From Chloroflexota bacterium (GTDB taxonomy: Bacteria > Chloroflexota > Limnocylindria > Limnocylindrales > CSP1-4): DNA of 6,440 nt. Shown here piece by piece: positions 1 through 5,547 of this stretch (the stretch's first letter is position 1; each line of letters begins with the position of its first letter). The notes beneath the pieces were generated by a model. That model ran no database searches. It had not been told where the DNA came from and saw only the letters and a list, made by a program, of their open reading frames with translations. The stretch covers positions 1 to 6,440 of the forward strand of contig JACDAV010000156.1 in assembly GCA_013695255.1 (NCBI GenBank), in the 5' to 3' direction. A program made the translations under genes and the position numbers.

Positions 1-312
1 GAGGCCCTTCATGCTGCGCGCCGGCCGCACGTTGGCGTATAGCCCGAGCGCCTGTCGGAGCGTCACGTTCACGCTTCGGAAGCCCTCGCCCACGGGAGTC
101 GTGATCGGGCCCTTGAGCGCCACGCGGTTGCGGCGGATCGACTCGAGCACGTGCTCCGGGAGGGGCGTTCCCTCGCGCGCAAGGACCGCCTCGCCGGCCT
201 CGACCACCTCCCACTCGAACGCCACGCCGGTCGCCTCGAGGACGCGGCGGGTGGCCTGGGACAGCTCCGGACCGATGCCATCGCCGGGGATCAGGGTGAC
301 GCGGTAGGTCAT
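1..312 (-). CDS. icd: Isocitrate dehydrogenase, NAD/NADP type (N-terminal part, runs off left edge)
   Basis: Cytoplasmic TCA-cycle enzyme that oxidatively decarboxylates isocitrate to 2-oxoglutarate. Only the first 104 residues are in the window; the 3' end lies beyond base 1. The start reads MTYRVTLIPGDGIGPE, the usual N-terminal nucleotide-fold opening of the isocitrate/isopropylmalate dehydrogenase family. LKGPITTPVG at 67-75 and FRSVNVTLRQ at 78-87 follow, then YANVRPAR at 92-99. Ser80, Asn82, Arg86 and Arg96 have the same spacing as the E. coli Icd isocitrate-binding residues Ser113, Asn115, Arg119 and Arg129. This favours isocitrate over isopropylmalate dehydrogenase, whose equivalent segment is different. 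The next upstream ATG (320-318) hits a stop at once, so the ATG at 312 is a firm start. No Shine-Dalgarno is seen; a -10-like TAGAAT lies 6 nt upstream instead. Cofactor preference (NAD or NADP) cannot be read, because the determining residues are outside the window. Confidence 0.9.
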   Translation of the reverse strand, partial: MTYRVTLIPGDGIGPELSQATRRVLEATGVAFEWEVVEAGEAVLAREGTPLPEHVLESIRRNRVALKGPITTPVGEGFRSVNVTLRQALGLYANVRPARSMKGL

Positions 313-414
313 GCGCGCATTCTAGCCGCGGGTGAGCGCGCCCGGCCGCGAGCCGCCGGGAACGCGGAGGGCCAGCCGCCCGGGGCCGGCCCATATCTCG
401 CGTCGATTCGGGAG
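313..414. other. Intergenic region between the sigma/anti-sigma unit and icd, with GC-rich inverted repeats
   Basis: This 102-bp gap contains no open frame I would call. Bases 341-360 form a 6-bp inverted repeat (CCCGGC / GCCGGG, 8-nt loop), and 383-392 (GGGCCGGCCC) is a 10-bp self-complementary stretch. Both lie 3' of the anti-sigma gene on the minus strand and could slow or end its transcription. No T-run follows either, so neither is a convincing intrinsic terminator. The end nearest icd holds its presumed promoter. Confidence 0.35.
319..324 (-). promoter_or_regulatory. -10-like box TAGAAT, candidate leaderless promoter of icd
   Basis: On the minus strand TAGAAT is followed by six bases (GCGCGC) and then the ATG of icd. 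A -10 element normally places transcription initiation about 7 nt downstream of its last base, which here is the A of the start codon. No Shine-Dalgarno sequence lies between, which fits a leaderless transcript. No good -35 hexamer is seen 16-18 nt further upstream. The call rests on the -10 match and its spacing only. Confidence 0.4.
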
Positions 415-1647
415 TCAGGGCGCTATTCGCTGCCAGGTAGCGAGCTGGTCGACACCGGTCAGCACGCGGTCGCCCTCTCCGCCGGCCGGATCGAGCAGCC
501 AGGTCGCCTCGGGATCGAAGCCGTAGCGAGCGATGATCTTCGTGCCGTCCGGCGAGAACTGACCATTCGCGCCGTTGGTGAAGTCGTCGTAGCCCGGTCC
601 GGTCTCGACCGCCCGGCCACCGCTCACCGCGCCGACCGCGAGGTGGTTCTTCTCCCCGTCCCAGCGGCTGAAGACCATGCTCGTCCCGTCCGGCGAGAAG
701 GCGGTCGGCCATCCATCGCCCAGGTTCGAGCCGGCGAACACGGGTGTGGTCACGAGACCGGTTTCGATGTCGAGCACGTGGATGACCGGACCTTCCACCC
801 ACTTCGTCCACGCGATCCGGCCGCCATCGGGCGCCATGACCGGTTCGATCCAGTCCGTCTCGACCGAGGTCGTGGGCAGGAGCGCGCGGGGCGCCGTCCC
901 GTCGGTCGAGATCGCGTAGAGGCCAAAGGTCGCGCCGTTCCGGCCACGGAACACCAGCTCGGTCGAGGATCGCCACGAAAGCCGGTCGATCGACATGCCG
1001 GCCGCAGGCAGGTCGACGGGCGCGGTGCCGTCGAGCCTGTAGATGGTGAGCTTTGGTGCCGCGGTGGCCTCGTCGACGACGGCCAGGCGGGTGCTGTCGC
1101 CTGACCAGGCATTCCAGCTGCGGTCGATGGGCGGCGTCAACGCGCGGATGTTCGAGCCGTCCGCGGCCGCCAGCATGAGCGTCCAGCGGCTCGGATCCTC
1201 AGTCTGCCGGGCGAACACGAACGAGGAGCCGTCCGGCGCGAAGTCCGGTGTCTCGTCGTGCGTGAGGCCGGCGATAAGCGGCTTCGACGTGCCGGTCACA
1301 GTGTCGTAGGCGTAGATGTCGCCGTCGGCCGTCCCGTAGACGATCGAGCCGTTGCCGGCCGGTCCGAACGGTGGCGGGCGCCGTGCCTGCGAACCGACGG
1401 CGAGCACCGCGGCGCCGATGGCGACGACGAGGCCGAGGATGAGCAGCAGCCACGCAGCCCGGGGGACGGGCACGAGGCGGAGCGTTGTCTGCACCGGGAG
1501 CCACCTTTCGAGGCTCGACCAGGCCGGGCGTTGGCGCGTGCGTGCGGTCCGCTCGAGCGTCTCGTCGAGGTAGCGGAGCGCGCCGCGCTCAGCCTCCTCG
1601 TCGAGCCATTGGGCGACGTTCAGCACGAAGGCATCGTGTTCGTTCAT
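415..1647 (-). CDS. Membrane-anchored TolB/PD40 propeller protein, probable anti-sigma factor
   Basis: This 410-aa protein is probably the partner regulator of the ECF sigma factor encoded immediately upstream. Its ATG overlaps the sigma-gene stop as ATGA, and AAGGA (1656-1660, minus strand) sits 8 nt before it. Residues 1-60 are charged and helix-prone and would be cytoplasmic, the expected sigma-binding part. Residues about 64-86 form one hydrophobic membrane segment (AAWLLLILGLVVAIG), flanked by arginines. The rest is a beta-propeller of PD40/TolB type, with recurrent blades carrying the PDG signature: DFAPDGSSFVF at 135, VMAPDGGRIAW at 270, AFSPDGTSMVFS at 316 and QFSPDGTKIIA at 363. The propeller would lie outside the membrane and could bind a ligand or envelope partner. 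The N-terminus has no HxxxCxxC zinc motif, so this is not a classic ZAS-type anti-sigma factor. The anti-sigma role is inferred from gene order and topology; the propeller call is firm. Confidence 0.72.
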   Translation of the reverse strand: MNEHDAFVLNVAQWLDEEAERGALRYLDETLERTARTRQRPAWSSLERWLPVQTTLRLVPVPRAAWLLLILGLVVAIGAAVLAVGSQARRPPPFGPAGNGSIVYGTADGDIYAYDTVTGTSKPLIAGLTHDETPDFAPDGSSFVFARQTEDPSRWTLMLAAADGSNIRALTPPIDRSWNAWSGDSTRLAVVDEATAAPKLTIYRLDGTAPVDLPAAGMSIDRLSWRSSTELVFRGRNGATFGLYAISTDGTAPRALLPTTSVETDWIEPVMAPDGGRIAWTKWVEGPVIHVLDIETGLVTTPVFAGSNLGDGWPTAFSPDGTSMVFSRWDGEKNHLAVGAVSGGRAVETGPGYDDFTNGANGQFSPDGTKIIARYGFDPEATWLLDPAGGEGDRVLTGVDQLATWQRIAP

Positions 1648-2201
1648 GCGAGCCGTCCTTCTGCAAGTTCCGCCCGCGGTCGGGCGTCGGCGTCGAGGGC
1701 GGCGCGCATGGTCTGGAGCGCTCGGGAGAGACGCGACTTCGCGGTTCCGAGCGGCATCCCGAGGACGATGGCGACTTCAGGCATCGGCAGGTCGAGATAG
1801 TGATGGAGGACGATCAGAGCCCGTGCCTGGGGCTCCAGGCGGCGAAAGCCGCGTTCGAGCTGGTCGCGGTCCGCGAGCGACGACGCGGTGTCGCCACTTG
1901 TCGGCGCATCCAGTGGAGTGAGCTCGACGTCGAAGCGGTGGCGCCGAAGCCGCCGCGCCTCATCGACGCACGCACGGACGAGCAGGCGGTGCAACCAGGC
2001 ATCGAATCGAGCGGGATCGCGCAGAGTCGGAAGATCCCGCCAGGCCCGGACGAGCGTCTCCTGGACGGCGTCCTTGGCCTGATCCGGATCCCGGAGGATG
2101 AGCCGGGCTGCGGCATCCAACCGGAAGATGGCGGCGCCGGCAAGCATGGCGAAGGCGTCATGATCGCCTCGCTGAGCTCGTACCACCAGGTCCAGCCGCA
2201 T
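1644..2201 (-). CDS. ECF-family (sigma-70 group 4) RNA polymerase sigma factor
   Basis: A 185-aa sigma factor, typical in length for an extracytoplasmic-function sigma with only regions 2 and 4. Region 2 spans about 8-88: the DPDQAKDAVQETLVRAWR stretch (38-55) is the core-binding/-10 recognition helix signature, followed by FDAWLHRLLVRACVDEARR. Region 4 spans about 114-170: LEPQARALIVLHHYLDLPM, then the helix-turn-helix segment EVAIVLGMPLGTAKSRLSRA that reads the -35 element. A variable linker (about 90-113) separates them. No C-terminal SnoaL-like or other extra domain is present, so it is not an ECF41-like type. The ATG at 2201 has GAGGG four bases upstream. The next gene overlaps it by 4 nt and encodes a membrane propeller protein, the usual sigma/anti-sigma order. 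It is probably held at the membrane until an external signal; autoregulation is possible but not shown. Confidence 0.9.
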   Translation of the reverse strand: MRLDLVVRAQRGDHDAFAMLAGAAIFRLDAAARLILRDPDQAKDAVQETLVRAWRDLPTLRDPARFDAWLHRLLVRACVDEARRLRRHRFDVELTPLDAPTSGDTASSLADRDQLERGFRRLEPQARALIVLHHYLDLPMPEVAIVLGMPLGTAKSRLSRALQTMRAALDADARPRAELAEGRLA

Positions 2202-2217
2202 GTCGCCCTCGGCGGCG

Positions 2218-2237
2218 GCGCGACCGAACGGTCGCGC
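2218..2237. repeat. Perfect 9+9 bp inverted repeat in the leader of the sigma-factor gene
   Basis: The arms GCGCGACCG and CGGTCGCGC are exactly complementary around a 2-base centre (AA on the plus strand). The repeat ends 17 nt before the sigma-factor ATG. As RNA from the minus strand it would make an 8-bp, almost all-GC stem with a GUUC loop. As DNA it could be a dimeric repressor operator just downstream of the promoter. No T-run follows it, so it is not an intrinsic terminator. Confidence 0.6.
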
Positions 2238-2243
2238 TCAGCG

Positions 2244-2275
2244 AGTATGGCGAGTCGAGCCCGCGGAATCGTTCC
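2244..2275 (-). promoter_or_regulatory. Candidate promoter region of the sigma/anti-sigma unit
   Basis: On the minus strand CATACT (2244-2249) resembles a -10 box and would start transcription near base 2237, at the edge of the inverted repeat. Further upstream is GGAAC (2271-2275), which resembles the -35 core used by many ECF sigma factors and is itself part of a short inverted repeat, GGAA-N3-TTCC (2265-2275). The 21-nt spacing between the two is too long for a standard pair, so they may belong to alternative promoters. GGAAC could serve autoregulation by the ECF sigma factor. Weak evidence. Confidence 0.25.
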
Positions 2276-2296
2276 AGAATCGACCCGGGCGTCGGG

Positions 2297-2316
2297 CGCT
2301 GCCTCCGGTGGCAGCG
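2297..2316. repeat. 7+7 bp inverted repeat upstream of sucC
   Basis: The arms CGCTGCC and GGCAGCG are fully complementary with a 6-nt loop (TCCGGT), followed on the plus strand by GTTTCCC. The short T-stretch makes it terminator-like but too weak to call a terminator. It lies about 80 nt upstream of the sucC start, upstream of the likely -10, so an operator or a block to divergent read-through is plausible. Confidence 0.4.
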
Positions 2317-2331
2317 GTTTCCCTCTGGACC

Positions 2332-2358
2332 CGGTACGGCCGGGCGATTCGGTACCAT
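2332..2358 (+). promoter_or_regulatory. Candidate sucCD promoter, with a repeated CGGTAC hexamer
   Basis: TACCAT (2353-2358) fits the loose TANNNT -10 pattern and lies 38 nt before the chosen sucC GTG, giving a leader of about 30 nt. CGGTAC occurs at 2332-2337 and again at 2350-2355, exactly 18 nt apart, with the second copy overlapping the proposed -10. No good -35 is visible at standard spacing, so this promoter may depend on an activator or a non-housekeeping sigma factor. Low confidence. Confidence 0.25.
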
Positions 2359-2396
2359 GGACCGCCCGCCCCGTCGCCATGGGAGCTCGCCTTCGC

Positions 2397-3578
2397 GTGA
2401 AGATCCAGGAAGCCGACGCCAAGTCGCTGCTCCTCGCCCAGGGCCTGCCCGTGCCCGGCTGGGAGGTGGCGCGAACGGCCACCGAGGCGCGGGCTGCGGC
2501 TGAGCGAGCGCTCGCCGCGGGCGCCGAGCAGGTGGTGATCAAGGCGCAGGTGCTCGTCGGTGGCCGAGGCAAGGCGGGCGGCGTCAAGCTCGCCTCGAGT
2601 GCGGACGAGGCCGAGGCCGTCGCGGGCCGGATCCTGGGCATGGACATCAAGGACATCACGGTCCGCAAGGTGCTCGTCGCGGCGGCCGCGGACATCGTCA
2701 AGGAGTACTACCTCTCGGCGGTCCTGGACCGGTCCGCGCGGCGGATCCTGCTCATGGGCTCCGCGGAGGGCGGTGTCGAGATCGAGCAGGTGGCCGTCGC
2801 CACGCCCGAGGCGATCACCTACCAGCACGCCGATCCGTATCTCGGCCTGCTCGACCACCAGGCGCGCCGCCTCGCCTTCGCGATGGACCTCGGGCCGCAC
2901 TGGAAGGCCGGTGTGGCGATCGCGAAGGGCCTCGTCCGCACGATGCAGGCGCACGACGCGGACCTGGTCGAGATCAACCCGCTGGCGGTCGTCCGGGAGG
3001 GCGGGGCCGGGTCCGGCGATGGCTCGGGCGAACGCCTGGTCTGCCTCGACGCGAAGGTCACGCTCGACGACTCTGCGCTCGCCCGCCATCCCGAGCTCGA
3101 GGCGCTCCGCGACCCCGACGAGGAGGACCCCACCGACCAGCTGGCGCGCGAGGCGGGCATCAGTTTCATCAAGCTCGACGGGACGATCGGCTGCATGGTC
3201 AACGGGGCGGGGCTCGCGATGACCACGATGGACCTCGTCAAGCGGGCCGGCGGTGAGCCGGCCAACTTCCTCGACATCGGCGGCGGCGCGCGGGCCGACA
3301 AGGTGGCGGCCGCGATGCGGCTCATCCTGGCCGACCCGAAGGTCGACGCGATCCTGGTCAACATCTTCGGCGGCATCACCCGCGGCGACGAGGTCGCCCG
3401 CGGCCTGATCGAGGCGCGGTCGCTCCAGGAGCGCGACGTGCCGATGGTCGTCCGGATCGTGGGCACGAACTTCGAGGAGGCCGCTCGCCTGCTGCAGGAG
3501 GCGGCGTTCGAGACGGCCGGCTCGCTCGACGAGGCGGCCGCCAAGGCCGTCGCCGCGTCAGGCGGGGCCGCGGCGTGA
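2397..3578 (+). CDS. sucC: Succinyl-CoA synthetase (ADP- or GDP-forming), beta subunit
   Basis: SucC makes up the nucleotide-binding half of the SucC/SucD enzyme, which converts succinyl-CoA, phosphate and NDP to succinate, CoA and NTP in the cytoplasm. The 393 residues are close to the 388 of E. coli. An ATP-grasp domain fills roughly 1-230: GGRGKAGG at 55-62, VKEYYLSAVLDRS at 101-113, and the Mg-binding VEINPL (191-196) and LDAKVTLDD (217-225). A CoA-ligase domain follows: DGTIGCMVNGAGLAM at 261-275, FLDIGGGA at 291-298 and VNIFGGITRGDEVA at 321-334. The GTG at 2397 is chosen because VKIQEADAKSLL aligns with the family start (MNLHEYQAKQLF in E. coli) and GGGAG lies 11 nt upstream. An in-frame ATG at 2379 would add six residues and has no ribosome site. 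A Gly/Ser-rich insertion (about 201-213) separates the two Mg-binding strands. The gene overlaps sucD by 4 nt. ADP versus GDP preference is not resolved. Confidence 0.95.
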   Translation: MKIQEADAKSLLLAQGLPVPGWEVARTATEARAAAERALAAGAEQVVIKAQVLVGGRGKAGGVKLASSADEAEAVAGRILGMDIKDITVRKVLVAAAADIVKEYYLSAVLDRSARRILLMGSAEGGVEIEQVAVATPEAITYQHADPYLGLLDHQARRLAFAMDLGPHWKAGVAIAKGLVRTMQAHDADLVEINPLAVVREGGAGSGDGSGERLVCLDAKVTLDDSALARHPELEALRDPDEEDPTDQLAREAGISFIKLDGTIGCMVNGAGLAMTTMDLVKRAGGEPANFLDIGGGARADKVAAAMRLILADPKVDAILVNIFGGITRGDEVARGLIEARSLQERDVPMVVRIVGTNFEEAARLLQEAAFETAGSLDEAAAKAVAASGGAAA

Positions 3579-4459
3579 GCATCCTCGTCGGGCGTCACAC
3601 CCGTCTCGTCGTCCAGGGGATCACCGGGCGCGAGGGGGGGTTCCATGCCGCGGCGATGCTCGAGTACGGCACGCTGGTGGTGGCCGGGGTGACGCCCGGC
3701 AAGGGCGGCCAGACGGCGCTCGACGGACGCGTGCCGGTGTTCGATTCGGTCCACCGGGCGGTCGCCGAGACCGGCGCTGACACCTCCTGCATCTTCGTGC
3801 CGGCGGCCGGCGCCCCGGATGCCGTGATGGAGGCGGTCGACGCCGGGATCCGGACGATCTTCTGCATCACGGAGGGCATCCCGGCCCTCGACATGGTGCC
3901 GGTCGTCCAGGCGATCCGGGACGCCGGCGCACGGCTGATCGGTCCGAACTGCCCGGGCGCGACGTCACCGGGTCAGGCGAAGGTGGGCATCATCCCGGGC
4001 AGCGTTCACCGGGAGGGTCGGGTCGGGGTCGTGTCGCGCTCCGGCACGCTGACCTACGAGGCGGTCCAGGCCATGACCGACGCGGGCATCGGGCAGTCGA
4101 CCTGCGTCGGCATCGGGGGCGATCCGATCATCGGGACGACGTTCAGTGACATCCTCGCCCTCTTCGCCGAGGACGCAGAAACCGACGCGCTCGTCCTGAT
4201 CGGCGAGATCGGCGGCGACGCGGAGGAGCAGGCAGCCGGGTGGGCGGCGGAGCATCTGGCCGACATCCCCAAGGTCGCCTTCATCGCCGGCCGGACCGCG
4301 CCGGAGGGCAAGCGGATGGGCCATGCCGGCGCGATCATCTCCGGTGCGTCCGGGACCGCACAGTCGAAGGTGGACGCGCTCGAGGCGGCCGGCTTCCGGG
4401 TGGCGGGCTCGCCGACGGAGCTGCCGACGCTCCTGCGGGACGCCGGGTACGCCGGCTGA
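3575..4459 (+). CDS. sucD: Succinyl-CoA synthetase, alpha subunit
   Basis: SucD binds CoA and carries the phosphohistidine that relays phosphate between succinyl-phosphate and the nucleotide site in SucC. The 294 residues match the usual length. The CoA-binding Rossmann domain starts with VVQGITGREGGFH (12-24), followed by VTPGKGG (39-45) and IFCITEGIP (95-103). GPNCPG (123-128) and VSRSGTLTYE (153-162) mark the ligase half. The catalytic histidine is His250 in KRMGHAGAIISG (246-257), matching E. coli His246. The start is a GTG whose last bases form the sucC stop (GTGA), so translation is probably coupled and keeps the subunits 1:1. A run of seven G lies at 3634-3640 (codons 20-22) inside the CoA-binding loop. 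A small gene follows after 11 nt. All key residues seen are intact. Confidence 0.96.
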   Translation: MSILVGRHTRLVVQGITGREGGFHAAAMLEYGTLVVAGVTPGKGGQTALDGRVPVFDSVHRAVAETGADTSCIFVPAAGAPDAVMEAVDAGIRTIFCITEGIPALDMVPVVQAIRDAGARLIGPNCPGATSPGQAKVGIIPGSVHREGRVGVVSRSGTLTYEAVQAMTDAGIGQSTCVGIGGDPIIGTTFSDILALFAEDAETDALVLIGEIGGDAEEQAAGWAAEHLADIPKVAFIAGRTAPEGKRMGHAGAIISGASGTAQSKVDALEAAGFRVAGSPTELPTLLRDAGYAG

Positions 4460-4462
4460 GGC

Positions 4463-4466
4463 GGAG
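4463..4466 (+). promoter_or_regulatory. Ribosome binding site that sets the start of the 156-aa protein
   Basis: GGAG, four bases before the ATG at 4471, supports that start. The same frame stays open far upstream, inside sucD, where it has no initiation signal. Confidence 0.5.
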
Positions 4467-4470
4467 CGTC

Positions 4471-4941
4471 ATGACCGCATTGATGGATCTGGTCGCCGGC
4501 GACAGCCGGCAGATCCTGCTGGCCATCGCCGTCGACGACTGGGCCGGCTTCGACGACCGGTCGCGCTTCGATGCCCATCTGGCCCTCGGTGGCGGGCTCG
4601 ACCCGGACTGGCTCGACCTCTTCGGGGAGGCGGCTCGGACGGTGACCGGACAGGACGAGCCAGGCAGCTTCCTCGACGCACGGCGCGAGCTCGAGGGGCC
4701 CGGCGACGTCGGCGAGCGGACGGTCGAGCGCGTGGATCCGGCTTGGCTCGCGGCAGTGGCGTCGATCCCCGATCAATCGCTCGATGCGGTCGCCGGTCGA
4801 TGGATCGATCTGCTCGACGAGGAGCTCGGAGAGCTGCCGGCCGAGGAGAAGCCGTGGATCCGAAAGCTGGTCGGCGACCTGATCGCCTTCGCGCGCGACG
4901 CGGAACGTGCCCCGGCGGTCCTGTTCGCCTGGTCCTTCTGA
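4471..4941 (+). CDS. Unrecognised acidic 156-aa protein, third gene of the sucCD unit
   Basis: I do not recognise a family. The protein is soluble-looking, with no signal peptide or membrane segment, rich in Asp and Glu, and mostly helix-prone with many spaced tryptophans. Visible blocks are LDPDWLDLFGEAARTVTG (43-60), a loop with EGPGDVGERTV (75-85), VDPAWLAAVASIP (88-100), and a C-terminal pair of amphipathic helices, RWIDLLDEELGEL (110-122) and KPWIRKLVGDLIAFARD (127-143). No cysteine or histidine cluster, nucleotide-binding loop or known catalytic motif is seen; the only histidine is His36. It starts 11 nt after sucD with its own Shine-Dalgarno, so it is probably cotranscribed and made in the same conditions. 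A role in assembling or regulating succinyl-CoA synthetase is possible but only from position. The reading frame is well supported; function is unknown. Confidence 0.75.
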   Translation: MTALMDLVAGDSRQILLAIAVDDWAGFDDRSRFDAHLALGGGLDPDWLDLFGEAARTVTGQDEPGSFLDARRELEGPGDVGERTVERVDPAWLAAVASIPDQSLDAVAGRWIDLLDEELGELPAEEKPWIRKLVGDLIAFARDAERAPAVLFAWSF

Positions 4942-4950
4942 CCGGGTCCC

Positions 4951-5547
4951 TCAGTCGGGCACCTTGGTGTATGGGGGCGCTGGCACGCCCCCGCTGGCGG
5001 CGGCCGCTTCGATGTCGGCCAGGACCTCCTTCTTCCGTGGCACCTCGACCTCGAAGACGCGAGTGTTCGTGCTGACCTGGAGACGATCGCCCTGGTGGAA
5101 GACGTCCCTGACTCGGCCCGTGCGCACCTGCTCGAGCATCTCCTCGTAGGTCAACGGCTGCGGCTCCATGGGCGGCTCGGACTCGTTGAAATAGGCGGGC
5201 GGCGGAATACCCGACTCGAGCGCGGCGCTCTCGATGTCGGCGATCACGTCGACTGACGGGTCCGGCACCCGCACCTGGTAACCGCCGTCCTGTGTCGAGA
5301 CCGACAGGTCGAGCCCCGACTGGAAGACGTCGAGCACGTGGCCTGCTCGCACGTCGTCGAGGAACTCGCCGTAGCCGGTCGCCTCGGAGCCCGGGAGCTC
5401 CGGCTCCGGCGTGGTGGCGGGCGGCGCAGCCTGCGGTCCAGCCGGCTTCCAGCTGCCGAGCACGGTGCCTCCGGCCAGGGCCACGGCCGGCCCGAGCACC
5501 AGCGCGACGCAGATGGCCAGGATGGCGATGGACTGCCCGCGGCTCAT
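4951..5547 (-). CDS. Secreted or membrane-anchored protein with two tandem FtsH_ext-like domains
   Basis: This 198-aa protein has an N-terminal hydrophobic segment (about 7-26, SIAILAICVALVLGPAVALA) acting as signal anchor or signal peptide, a Pro-rich linker (38-56), and two related domains at about 59-119 and 134-193. Each domain has Y-x-E-(F/M)-L-x-x-V-R-x-G-x-V-x-D-V-F, a strand ending VSV/QVST, a V-x-V-P strand, and a helix ADIE-x-AA followed by PPxY. By hand alignment about half the positions are identical. The YxEFLxxVxxGxV opening and the beta strands with a VP end resemble the extracytoplasmic domain of FtsH proteases (FtsH_ext), but no AAA+ or zinc-protease part follows. The ATG at 5547 overlaps the epimerase stop as ATGA and puts the hydrophobic segment near the N-terminus; a GTG at 5568 would add seven residues. 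It is convergent with the 156-aa gene, 9 bp apart. Function is unknown; binding a membrane protein or FtsH is a guess. Confidence 0.75.
   Translation of the reverse strand: MSRGQSIAILAICVALVLGPAVALAGGTVLGSWKPAGPQAAPPATTPEPELPGSEATGYGEFLDDVRAGHVLDVFQSGLDLSVSTQDGGYQVRVPDPSVDVIADIESAALESGIPPPAYFNESEPPMEPQPLTYEEMLEQVRTGRVRDVFHQGDRLQVSTNTRVFEVEVPRKKEVLADIEAAAASGGVPAPPYTKVPD
4969..5373 (-). repeat. Internal tandem duplication coding for two FtsH_ext-like domains
   Basis: The two coding copies are about 5191-5373 (first domain) and 4969-5148 (second), separated by a 14-residue Pro/Glu-rich linker. Similarity is clear in protein but much less so in DNA, which points to an old duplication rather than a recent copying event. 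Confidence 0.55.

Noticed and set aside
1..312. 3-isopropylmalate or tartrate dehydrogenase instead of isocitrate dehydrogenase
   Set aside because: The S-x-N-x3-R-x9-R spacing and GPITTPVG segment match isocitrate dehydrogenases; isopropylmalate dehydrogenases have a different loop here.
151..1104. 317-aa open frame on the plus strand
   Set aside because: Antisense to the PD40 propeller gene and the start of icd; Arg/Gly/Asp-rich low-complexity translation with no motif, typical of a shadow frame in GC-rich DNA.
2297..2320. Intrinsic terminator upstream of sucC
   Set aside because: The hairpin is good but followed by only three T, and no gene on the plus strand ends before it.
1485..2396. 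Open frame in phase with sucC extending about 300 codons upstream of its start
   Set aside because: It is antisense to the sigma/anti-sigma genes, resembles no protein, and SucC homology begins only at 2397. The lack of stops is a GC effect, not a fusion.
2238..3089. 283-aa open frame on the minus strand over the sucC 5' half
   Set aside because: Opposite sucC, whose family match is certain; the translation is Arg/Asp/His-rich with no domain signature.
4942..4950. Bidirectional terminator between the convergent genes
   Set aside because: The 9-bp gap is too short for a stem-loop with T-tracts, and I found no strong hairpin around the two stop codons.
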